Shown: positions 49,033-58,919 of the stretch, one piece after another
Layout: every line of letters begins with the position of its first letter
How positions within the stretch are numbered: position 1 is the stretch's first letter
From: Hymenopellis radicata
Lineage: Eukaryota; Basidiomycota; Agaricomycetes; Agaricales; Physalacriaceae
NCBI GenBank assembly: GCA_015501595.1
Contig: JADNRX010000143.1
Span: 62,001-126,000, forward strand
Direction: 5' to 3'
Length of the DNA stretch: 64,000 bases
The notes under the pieces: model-generated
Told to the model about the DNA's origin: nothing
The model's input: only the letters and a program-made list of their open reading frames with translations
The model's database searches: none
Made by a program: the position numbers and the translations under genes

Positions 49033-50160
49033 ATGTCTCTGGACATACCCATCTCCAACTCCACCGTCAACGTCTCCATCATAAACGCTGGCGACTTGTT
49101 TAGGATCCCCGCCTCGCTTGTGTTGAGGGCAGTCATTGAAGGATACGAACACTGGGATGCGCCCGTCTACATTTCTTATTGAGCACAAGAAGGGGAAGGT
49201 CCTATTCGATCTTGGAGCTAGGAAGGACCGGGAAGGGCTGGCGCCTGCGGTGCCCGAGGGTTGGATACGACTTTCCTTGGCAGTCTGTTACAGTCGTTCT
49301 TGAGGATGTGTCCGAACAGTTGGTGAAGAATGGCATCCCGCTGAAGGACATTCAGGCAGTTATTTGGAGGTGCGAAGATTCTTGAATGGGCATTCTGTGA
49401 TTACTGACGCCGTGATACAGTCACAATCATTTTGACCATATCGGTGACATGTCAAAGTTTCCGTCGACGACGGAACTGGTGGTTGGCGCTGGGACTAATC
49501 TGAAGACTTATCCGACCTTCAAAGATGCTCCGCTGATGGAGAGTGATACGTCGTGCGTTGTCCAGTCTCACTCAAGTCGTTAAGCTGCTCATTCAACTTT
49601 AAGAGGACGTAAGATCAACATCATATCCTTCGATAATACCGACTTGCGCATCGAGGATCTACGTGCCATGGATTACTTTGGAGACGGAAGCTTGTACTTG
49701 TTGGATACACCAGGGGTACGTTCAAGTGCACTCGAATTCATACATTGTCACGGCAGATTAAATCCCACGCAGCACCAACCCGGACACATATCCTCCCTCG
49801 CACGCGTAACACCTACGACCTTTGTCTTCCTCGGCGGGGACACTGCGTCCAACGCCTCTTCATCACGTCCGCTTCCCGTGTCCCGGCCATTTCATGAACT
49901 CGTTTGTCTCTGCGAAACATTTCCACGCATTTGGGTCGACGCCGATGCTGACCGTGCCGTCTGACGACTCTTCCGTATACGTCGATTGCATCGAAGGGGC
50001 GAAAATCGCGCGGCTCGACGCGCACCCGGATGTGTTGACGCTCCTAGCGCACGGTGCGTCGGCTCCGGGGTGGTGGAGGTGTTTCCGAGGAGGGTGGGGG
50101 AGTGGAAGGGGAAGCCGAGGGGTAATGCGCACAGTCTTGAGATGGCTCGTGCTGAGTTCG
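49033..50160 (+). pseudogene. Metallo-beta-lactamase-fold hydrolase, frame-damaged
   Basis: MSLDIPISNSTVNVSIINAG starts at 49033. IEHKKGKVLFDLGARKD is the first strand pair. The metal-binding motif SHNHFDHIGD spans the splice near 49430 (HxHxDH). INIISF, MDYFGDGSLYLLDTPG, HQPGHISSLARVTPTTFVFL then GGD follow, as in the MBL-fold family widespread in agaricomycetes. The C-terminal part reads RFPCPGHFMNSFVSAKHFHA, then IARLDAHPDVLTLLAH. At least five frame changes are needed (two near 49170-49180, others near 49265, 49845 and 50068). At 50068 the related copy at 55590 has five G where this has four. Substrate unknown. Confidence 0.7.
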
Positions 50161-50269
50161 TGGCGTCGACTAGAGGTGCAGAACGTCTATTGTTTAAGCT
50201 CGTGGCGAATTCGTGGCCCCGCTGTAAGACACGGTTACATGATCGAACGCTGACTCTACTCCTCATTAC

Positions 50270-50640
50270 TCCACACTACAAAATCGTCTCAGTGTCAGCT
50301 CGAGAAGGAGAGGAAGTCCTGTACATGCATGGACTCTCGCTCGCCATTTTCCTTTACTGGCGTGAATCCAATATCCCTCCTCAGAGTATCGTCGAAGGCA
50401 TTCTCTCGAATCGCCGTATAAAAGGTGCCGCATCTAGCTGCATACGCAAGTAAGACACTGGCGTGCTCCTTCCAAGTTATCGCACTGGTGACGAGGATCC
50501 GAGCTGAGCTCGACTCTGGCGCTACCCACAGAAGCTCGAACCTTCATGCCGCCGAGCGAAATGCAGTCTCGATCGCTAATCAGCTCTACAACGCAAAGAT
50601 GCAAGGCGTCATCCCGCTCAGGATGAAGCTTGGATGGTAG
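50270..50640 (+). other. C-terminal coding remnant of an unknown gene
   Basis: EEVLYMHGLSLAIFLYWRES and NIPPQSIVEGILSNRRIK, then after a frame change YASKTLACSFQVIALVTRIR and NAVSIANQLYNAKMQGVIPL, look like one conserved helical protein ending at 50640. Family not recognised. Its first part recurs, more decayed, at 56030-56180 next to STE3. Confidence 0.4.
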
Positions 50641-50969
50641 TAGACAAGTAACTTGGTGCCCGATGGACTCGGCGCGACGAAGCATGACGAGACAAGTTGA
50701 ATGAGTACTGCCTCTGAGTCCCTCGGTACCTTCAAGCGTGTACTGTCGTTCACTGTATCCCAAGCTGTGGCGCTCGAGAAGGGGACATAGTAGTAAGTAC
50801 TACTCACTGACCGATCTTCACCCGAATATCGGGTGGCCCGTTCCCTGCATCGTCGAAACGAATTTGCGCGTGTCAAGATGAAAACATGATGAGGAAGTGA
50901 GAAGATAGTAATTGGACACTCGACTGATTTAAGAAACTTGAACAAATCAAATGCAAGTCCGCTATCGTC

Positions 50970-53049
50970 CTAATTGTAGTACCGTATCGAAATGGTCCAA
51001 AGGTCAAAAGTGAGGTATAAAGATGTCCACTGCGACTGTTTGGTAAGCTGAGGATGGGAGGCTTCGTAATGAGGTGAAGGAAAGAATAATAAGAGATAAT
51101 CGAGCAAGGAAGTAGAGATAAGGGATGAAGACGTCGGGACGTATGATTCTAGCATTCGTAAAAGGAATGGTTGTCTCAGACGCAGACTCAGATCAGAAGT
51201 AGACAGATATACAGAGAAGGGAGGATAGTGATCATAAGTGCGGATATCCGCCAAAGATAATGCTCTAAAATGGTTGGAAAAGAACTGTTCCAGGCAAGGC
51301 AATGCAGACCACCAAATAACAAACCAAAGACACATCCAATGTAGCCCACAACTCCAGTGGTATGGTGAAAATATCTCGGGAGGTGACCAAAGCAGCCGCC
51401 ATCGCCGACTGACCAGAGATGTTTAGGTACGGTCCGAATAGCAGAAGAACACTAAACTCCGCACCATTCCGACTATCACTCGTAGTCCAGACCATAGCGG
51501 AGAAAGAATGTTCTCCATAATGTATGCACTAAGACGGGATGGAAATGTTCCAGCATCAATTTTGGGTTGAAAAGAAAACAGTGCCTTCATTCCGGAGAGT
51601 ATGGGCCTCATCCACGAAAACGAAAGCATCCAGTAAGGCCTTCTCTTACCCTCCGAGCAAGGGCACTGAGGTTGTATGGAACTAGGCAATGAAGTATATC
51701 ATTCAAGGTGCCAACTCAAAAGTGGCCAACATGACTTACTTTTTGAGACAAGGGTGCCAAGTGCATCGGTAGAGCTGAAGGGATAAGCCGGATAAGAGGA
51801 GGGAGTGGATGAATTCTTGACACTTTCTACCTCCTCTTCCTCCAACACAAAATAACAGTCAGTGATATCCTGACTAGCTTCAGATGTGCAGATAGAGTTC
51901 GAGTCGAAATCGACCTCCCGTTGGTCAAAAGGTCCGCCGCTGCAAACATTTCCGAGCGAATGAACCGCAAAGCTGCTGGAGGATATAAGCTCCAGATCCA
52001 ACATCAGCTCTGGGAGGTATGACACAACACCCGAGAAAAGCTCCTGGTTCGAAGCCGTGTCACACACAACACCATTGTAAGGGGCGAAGATCGTGTCACT
52101 CGTGTCATCAGTGTTGGGGGAGTAGTCCGTGTCACTGGTAATGTTACTGTGGGAGGCATAGACTATATCACTCCCAGTTGCAACGGAAGTGCGGGAGAAG
52201 TAGAAGAGGTGGGGAAGTATAAGGGGTGGCAGATACTGCAGCCATCATCCGAGTCGGGGTAAGACATAATGAAGGGAAAAGTGACATCCATCGGCTTATA
52301 CCACCATACCGCGTAGATGATAGCATTACACGAGGCGAATCCCAAAGCAAGGATCTCTAATTGTGTGACATGCATCTGCCGGATATGACGCAATATGCAT
52401 CCGACAACAAACCATAGCGTCTGCAGAACGATTATGAGTTTGGCTAGAGCGTCACTTTTGCTTCGGTCCTGCAGCTCAGCCTGCGAAGGAAGGCTATCAG
52501 GACGAAGATGAGCATACATGCTCAACAAGATTGCCTGCAGCATCAACGAAACCAGCCATACTAAACACGAAGCCATGGGTCATTGCCACGATGGGTATTC
52601 TAAGCAGTGTTTTGCTGACATCAGCAAAGAGAGATCCAAGGAAGCGACAACGTACTGTGTTTAACCTTCCGAGCCATTTTCCACTGTCTCATCGCGAAGA
52701 TGAGGATGACTTCCGGGGCGATAACTGCAATCCCCGCGAGCTTGACGCGCTCTAACGTGATGTGGAGTGAGCCCTTCCTCCGGGTATCGTCCGTCGGCAC
52801 ATTTGGGTGCACAGTTAGCCATGAGCACGCGAAGACGGTTGTCAGACATCCCCAGACGATGTCATACACGGAGCGCAAATCGTCTGCGTCTGCTATCCCG
52901 CACTCTGGTGCTGTTGTCGTCGAGTTCACAGGCAGAGCGTATGTTCTAAGCGCGAAGAACAAGGAAATGGCCAGTAGAACTACACTGGAGAGTGACATCG
53001 GCTGTCGCGGGTTTGGATTCAGCTCGCGTCTGAGGGCACAAACGGACAC
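50970..53049 (-). pseudogene. Second copy of the multi-membrane protein, multiply damaged
   Basis: Starting near 52990 on the minus strand it reads SLSSVVLLAISLFFALRTYA, then DLRSVYDIVWGCLTTVFACS and WLTVHPNVP, intact where the copy at 41.3 kb has its frameshift. Further blocks are KSDALAKLIIVLQTLWFVVG and YAVWWYKPMDV (about 52300). DITDCYF (51.85 kb) is homologous to DITDCHL in the other copy. The last block ALMITILPSLY (near 51235) is followed by a region with several indels to about 50990. Frame changes occur near 52620, 51700 and after 51230. It is more degraded than the copy at 41178-42930 and on the opposite strand. Confidence 0.7.
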
Positions 53050-53059
53050 TCACATGGAA

Positions 53060-54300
53060 GAGGAAAGGAAGATACAATCGCTCTACAGCAATAAGCTGGC
53101 ATCTATATTCCGGCCTGTACAGCATTGCTATCGTAGACCAATCATCGAAAGAGAAAGAGCCGCTTCCAATGACACGCATTGACAGTGTTCACTGTTCAAT
53201 TCAGTTGTTAGCGCCGGCATCACGCGAAGGAAGTAGAAGCTGTACTCGGTGGTACGCTTTGAGCGAGAGAAGCCTCGGTGAAAGCGACCAATTTTGACGA
53301 GGATAGCTTCGAATGCGAGGGGCCAGGATTGCGAGTAAATTCAACATGGTGGTTTGACTCTTGAGAGCAAGCCGGCGGAACCCCGGTACCCCCCGGTACG
53401 ATCGATCACGCTACCTTCCTCTGAACGATCATCATTCTCTCCAAGAGGTACACCCGATCCAGATCTCAAACACGATTCTCACGACCCCCCCCCCCCGTTT
53501 TAGGAAGGACCCTTAGACGGCTCCTTGACGGCAAGCTCATGCGAAATACGTGATTGTCAGCAAGTCGCTGAAGGCAACGACAGACAGACCGTCGACCGCG
53601 AGCAGCTGTAAGCGCTCACATTCAGCAACATATTCGTACACTCTTCCAATCTGAATCCTATGCATACTATGTATATCCTCCGCTTGCACCCTCACACCTA
53701 ACGGAGGCAACGTGTTTACATTGGGACTACAAATTTACACCAAGTACAGTATCTTAAAATTTATGTCTTCCGGACAGTCAAGTTCAGCGCCCCAGTGATG
53801 CAGAGCTCCTCTCAAGCACATTTCGAACTACTTTCTTCGTCGCAATACTGCACGGCTCATGGGTGCCGGTATGTCACGGCTTGAGCACGGCACGTCTCGG
53901 TTGATGGTCGGCGGGGTCTCGCGTGGCTACATCAGTGTTTGAGATCTGGATCGGGCGTACCTCTTGATTCTCTCAATGCTCTAGCGTCGCTTTAGTGCAA
54001 AAATACTACTCGACGTGTCCCGGAAAACATCCTCTCTGCAGACCCTATACATTCCGTCACCCGCTTACTCAAGACTTGACGCGTCTTCGAATGGCTGGAC
54101 TTGACATCCACTTTGACATCCTTAGCAGTTCCTTTGTTCAGATGAGATTTGAAGCTCTCAGAGCAGAAAGGGTGAGACTCCCCTTATACGTTGCTTATTT
54201 CTTCTAACTATTCTGACTACAAGAAACGGTCTTTCTGGCCTCGGCGCCTGGTTGTGCAGCGGGGAGAAAGGGACATGGATTGAGACTTTCTGACTCGGTC
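53060..54300. other. No recognisable gene; C-homopolymer
   Basis: No coding feature was seen. A run of twelve C lies at 53485-53496, and CCCCGGTACC-type repeats lie near 53382-53400. Confidence 0.4.
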
Positions 54301-54312
54301 ACTTGAGACATC

Positions 54313-54940
54313 AAAAAGCGACACCGTTTTGGTACGCGCACGCTACCAACTAAGGTATTCGTCCGTCGAGGTCAGCCTCGTCCAGCTCCTCAATTGAGCT
54401 TTTTCCTGGACTTCTTACAAAGGTGGCCGAGAGGCGAGAGTTATCTTGATGCACGTCATTCTTCAAGTTATACTCTGTCCTTCCCGTGTCCATCTTACAC
54501 AACGAAATGTAAGTAGAGCGTTCATCTGTTGACTCAACTCACGGACTCATCCGCTAGTGACGCGCAACTCCGCGGCTCTGTCTTCTGGTTATACTGCGTC
54601 GAAATGGAACCGACCTGGGCTTTGCTCATAGAACTGAAGGCGAGTCGGGGACGGCACTCTGGGTTTATCCATCTACTACCCTCTCTTACAACTAGTGGTC
54701 TGTGTTCAATTGACTTGAACTCGAATCCGGGAGTACCTCTGCCTTGATTCATTCGCCTCAGCTTAGTCTAACAGTTATCTGGCCAGGTTTTGCGAGCTAC
54801 TTAGTTGGTTTTTGTCCCGTCTACCAAACACTTTACGGATTGCTCAACCGACGACTTTGGCGCTCGCGCTCGCGATATAAAAAACCAATGTTTTACATCG
54901 CTCACTATACAACACTTACCAACTGAGATATGTGTCCACG
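54313..54940 (-). repeat. Two A-box/T-run units (minus strand)
   Basis: Minus-strand reads are CGGACGAATACCTTAGTTGG from 54365, with T5 at 54317-54313, and GTGGACACATATCTCAGTTG from 54939, with T6 at 54884-54879. An inverted TTAGACTA motif lies near 54763. Confidence 0.6.
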
Positions 54941-54979
54941 TCGAAGCTGCTTCGTGAGACGAGAAAAGGTATTAGAGCT

Positions 54980-55290
54980 ACATACATTCTGCCCTGCTTT
55001 TAGTCACCATTTCACGGCGTCCCGACATGGGCGCACATACACCAAAGCGCGCCGTTCCCTTTTACCACTTGCTAGCAAGACACAACACGCCTCATCACGT
55101 CTCGTTCGTCTTCACGGCTTACTCACGGGGTACGACAAGGCCAACATCCTCAACGGCGTTCGTACTGTCTTAGAACCGGGCTCTTTCCACGAGAATGCGG
55201 CCGAGATCCAATTCTTCTCCTGAATTGCTCGTCTCAATCGTCTTGCCTTCGCCAAACGATGAACGTGGTCTCATCGCTCGCTGGCCCTTT
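54980..55290 (+). pseudogene. 5' fragment of the RRM-protein gene
   Basis: RTYTKARRSLLPLASKTQHA followed by SSRLVRLHGLLTGYDKANIL matches residues 8-45 of the RRM protein. It runs to EIQFFS, where a stop appears, with degraded continuation IARLNRLAFAKR. It is directly followed by a beta-lactamase-fold fragment. Confidence 0.7.
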
Positions 55291-55299
55291 GCTGACTGA

Positions 55300-55740
55300 C
55301 CGTATGAAAACCTATCCAACGTTCAGAAATGCTCGCTTATGGAGAGTGATCTGCGTCCAACCCTCCTTCATCACGCCCCGCTTCCCGTGTCCCGACCACA
55401 TCATAAACTCGTCTGTCTCCGCGAAACATTTCCACGCATTTGGGTCGACGCCGATGCTGACCGTGCCGACTGACGACTCATCCATAAACGTTGATGGCAT
55501 CGAAGCGGCGGACACGTTGGCGAAAATCGCCAGGCTCGACGCGCACCAGGATGTGTTGACAATCCTAGCACATGATACGTCGGCTCCGGGGGTGGTAGAG
55601 GTGTTCCCGAGGATGAGGGGGGATGGGCGGAACTTGAAGGCGAGGTTGATGTGGCGGTTCTTGGAGAGGGATAATTGGGCGTTTAGGTTTGGGCCGAGAT
55701 GCGTGGGTCGGATTGTAAATTGGGGGTATGTATAGCAAAT
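55300..55740 (+). pseudogene. Metallo-beta-lactamase-fold fragment
   Basis: MKTYPTFRNARL matches LKTYPTFKDAPL of the gene at 49033. It then jumps past the metal-binding loop to RFPCPDHIINSSVSAKHFHA and ARLDAHQDVLTILAHDTSAP, then GVVEVFPRM. The frame from about 55350 to 55640 is open, and its GGGGG near 55590 keeps SAPGVVEVFP in frame. The N-terminal half and HxHxDH motif are missing, so it cannot be an active enzyme. Confidence 0.7.
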
Positions 55741-56180
55741 CGGAGTTGAGATTTTTAGGCGATGCTCTGGATAGTACATTCGTGCTACAGTGCCGAGTGG
55801 TAACGCGCAGAATCTGTAGATGGCTCGGCTGGGTTCCGTGAGGGGTGCAGAACGTTTTAATGTTTTTAGGCGATACTCCGGATAGTAAACTGGTGGCGGC
55901 GATATAGCCGCGAGCGGTGATGCAGATGCGCTGAGTCTGTAGATAGCTCGTGGTGAATCCGTACCCTCGCTGTAAGACACCGTTACATGATCGAACGTTG
56001 GTTTTGGTATACTGGCTCTAGTGCTTCTTCCGTCACACTACAAAATCATCTCATCGTGAGCTCTCGAGAGAAGAACGGAGGTCTTGTACTACGTACACGG
56101 ATTCTCGGTTGCCGTTTCCCTTAACCGGCGTGAAGCCAATCTCCGTCCTCACAGTATCGTCTTCCCCCGAATTGCCATAT
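55740..56180 (+). repeat. Duplicated 3' flank of the beta-lactamase-fold gene (partner 50160-50420)
   Basis: ACATGATCGAACG near 55984 matches 50237, and CACTACAAAATC near 56035 matches 50274. CGTGAAGCCAATCTCCGTCC near 56129 matches CGTGAATCCAATATCCCTCC near 50361. The block also contains two near-identical pieces at 55750-55830 and 55870-55945 (GGCGATACTCCGGATAGTA), an internal duplication. Confidence 0.55.
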
Positions 56181-56187
56181 TCTTTTC

Positions 56188-57466
56188 TCAACGAAAGACC
56201 ACACGAGGGCAGCACAGCGCCCAAAGCGCGTCGATAATGACACGTGCTTCTCTAGTCAGCCCAATGGTGATGAAGAACATCAGAGCCGAGAACGGGAACA
56301 GGTATCGTTCGACCTCGGACGCAAAGCCAACGCCGGGCTGCCATACCGATGCGGGGTAGACATAGATTACGGAAAACGCTGAATGCGTTTGCTCCCAGCT
56401 GATCCATGGAGAAAGATTTGCGGCGTTGATACAGAAGACGTATAGAGTTATTGGGACCATGAGACGATATCGGCGATCACTATGAACATCAAGCGCGTAT
56501 AACGGCCGGCTGTCAGACCGTGGTGGGCAGAAGCATCTGTTAAAGTTCTTTTGCCGTTTTCGGAATAGAATGAGGTTGAGCACTATAGAAAGCGTGAGTG
56601 GCGTGAGAGTGGATGAACGTAGGACATGTACCACTGTACACCGCCGAAATAAACCCCAGGATGACGGGCCACGAGCTGAAGAGAAGCAGTGCAACCCAAG
56701 TATTGAGTATATCATTGTGACAGCCTAGATTCTCATATATATCATAACGTCGGCCTTGAGGATGTACGCTAGCAGTATAGAACGTTAGTCCTGTAACCGA
56801 ACCCTATATGAGTGACAAGTCGACATATATCGTCGACTTGTCACTTTTATTCGTCGTAACGAGACTAATAGAACGTTAGGAGTCAGGACAGTGCATCCAT
56901 AGTTGAGATGCAGATACTCACCTACGACTGCTTGAGCAACAGGGACAAGGATACACAGAGAAAGATCAAAGATCATTTCGCGATGCCGCTAAAACTAGTG
57001 TCGAAATCATGTGCAACCTTTGGTAGAGACGGAATCGCACCTGCTTGATAGTCCTTTTTAGAGGATCCAACGTTGCGATGTAATACAGGCGGCGGCTGAT
57101 ACACAACATTGACACCGGGATAGAAACATTCAAGCCCGTCGTAATGTGTGTGGCTAGGAATGTCTCGTTAGAACTGTCCTCTTTAGAATGAGGCGCGAAC
57201 ATACTGATATCACACCAAACAGGTGCCACGTCATGATACCTGCCGTTCCATACTATTGATTTTACACAGGTATGAAGCAGCCGATGGCGGTCCAGATCAT
57301 GTAGGCGCAGGTGCCTATATTCCAAGCTGCCATTCATTGTGCATCAGTAAGGATTCGCGCCGGCGGGATCTGAACACACCTTGAAGATGCCACGGGAGCG
57401 GAGGAGAACAAGCACGAGTCCAAGAAACGAAAAGAGTGTAAACATCCAGTTGGGGGGATATGCCAT
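56188..57466 (-). CDS. STE3-type pheromone receptor (GPCR), three apparent 1-nt deletions
   Basis: Six exons (57466-57380, 57326-57205, 57153-57041, 56988-56922, 56768-56632, 56582-56188). In order they read MAYPPNWMFTLFSFLGLVLV, PPLPWHLQ, WNIGTCAYMIWTAIGC, KSIVWNGRYHDVAPVWCDI, NVSIPVSMLCISRRLYYIAT, EMIFDLSLCILVPVAQAV, RRYDIYENLGCHNDILNTW, WPVILGFISAVYS and LSPWISWEQTHSAF. These are the STE3 hallmarks in order, covering seven membrane segments. Exons sum to 921 nt. One base is missing near 57403, 57271 and 56760, and restoring three gives 924 nt, 307 residues. The C-terminal cytoplasmic tail is very short. STE3 receptors sense lipopeptide pheromone and signal through G protein and MAPK; many mushroom genomes also hold non-mating STE3-like genes. 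Confidence 0.9.
56777..56879. mobile_element. 91-bp palindromic insertion in a STE3 intron
   Basis: ATAGAACGTTAG occurs at 56777-56788 and again at 56868-56879. Between them a 14-bp perfect inverted repeat, AGTGACAAGTCGAC at 56811-56824 and GTCGACTTGTCACT at 56832-56845, brackets a 7-nt loop. Removing one repeat plus the insert leaves a normal 62-nt intron with CTAAC branch site. The direct repeat duplicates that branch site. Confidence 0.6.
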
Positions 57467-57960
57467 GGCCTTTGATGTCGAACGAAGAAGCGGGGTCAAC
57501 AGAGGCAAGTATGGGCATTGGGTGGAATATATGTGTCGCAGAGGAAACGAAAGTTTCGTCTGTTGACAGACTGTATCTTCTTCCCCTTGATACAATGATT
57601 CCAAATACAGAAAGTGAATTCACTAGTTCAAAGGCAGTGCTGTCATGTCGAGATGAGGCCGGTGTATCGATGGGGCGGGAATTGCAAAACAACTCGAGAC
57701 AGAGCAGATACATTGAGGAATACAATGTGGCTGGGTGTGTATCAGAACGAGGACGCCATGCCGCAATGCAAGCGTTGTCGACAGGAGCCATTCGCAACAA
57801 GCTTACGATGCCCGCAAATCAGCGGAAGCCCGTGGTACGCCTGCCTTGGTCGTTGGTGAGCGGCTCAAAGTCCACTAACCGTAGAGGACAAACACGTGGA
57901 TTGAGCAAAGAGAACGGGAGGGGTATGAATGGGCGTTGACAGTCACGGTGTGGGGGAACA

Positions 57961-58909
57961 GGCCCTGGGAAGCTCCCCTACACCGCCGGCGAGCCTCAGA
58001 GCCTCAAATATTCAATTTTTTGGCCCTAAACAGACCTCAAATATTCAAAAATCGCTGGGGATGTCACGTACTGTGATGGCAGTCACACACCTTGAAAATT
58101 CGATTTTCTTGCTGCTCGGCAGTCTTCGGCAGTGCTGGGCGCCGTTGTAGGTTGAATTACCTATTAGTATCATACGAGTAACGACGGCGAAACTGCGCAT
58201 CCACAGTGTTGGGCAGGTCAAGTCAGGTAATTGACCTGACCCCTTCCCGACCCCACTCCGACCGGTCAGGTCAACAACGACCTGACCCCCCGAGGGGTCA
58301 ATCACCTAAAATGGCATGGCAGGGGGTTGAACTTGCAGCACGATTTAGCGGAGAGATAGATAGAACTCGGCGCTTGCCGTCTTTTTTCGTTACCCTTTCC
58401 TACTCGGACTTGACTCAGACCCACAGAATCATCGTTTCATGGGAGGATCATTGAGGACGTTCAGCAAGACAGGAATGGATAGTGTAGAAGAGCAGCTGAA
58501 GTAGTTTGACCTTGCAGATGTCATTCCCGTTGATGATATTGTGCCGACGGAGCGTACGGGTGTGATACGCAAGTGGAAAATTGTGCGCAAAAAATTTGAT
58601 CTGACCCCTCCATTTGGGGGGTCAAGTTGGGTCAACAACGTGTTGAATACTTCCTGACCCTTTGACCCGGTCATGACCTCAGGTCAGCACAACACTGCGC
58701 ATCCATATCCGGCCTACTCCAAAACCATAGGTCCATAGCTCTTCCAGGTTGGTGTTGGAGGTCCTCCTCAGCCTCTGAAATATACAAAATTTCGCTGGGC
58801 TTTGGGCTCTCAGAGCCTCAAATATTCAAATATTCGTCGTGATTTTTGCTCATTTTGGTCCTCGAATATTCAATTTTTCGCCGGCGGTCTAGGGGAGCTT
58901 CCCAGGGCC
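57961..58909. mobile_element. Non-autonomous hAT-like MITE (949 bp)
   Basis: GGCCCTGGGAAGCTCCCCTA at 57961 has its complement TAGGGGAGCTTCCCAGGGCC ending at 58909. The inverted repeat continues inward (ACCGCCGGCGA) with one mismatch. TGGGGGAACA is directly repeated at 57951-57960 and 58910-58919. If the ends are taken as CAGGCCC..., an 8-bp duplication, as in hAT elements, is contained in it. Inside are clustered GGTCAGGTC/GACCTGACC repeats (58210-58300, 58600-58690) and CAAATATTCAA motifs near both ends. No transposase frame is present. It sits about 500 bp upstream of the STE3 start. Confidence 0.7.
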
Positions 58910-58919
58910 TGGGGGAACA

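Noticed and set aside
55312..55980. 222-residue open frame on the minus strand
   Set aside because: It is antisense to the beta-lactamase-fold fragment, which is recognisable on the plus strand. The minus frame has no family features.
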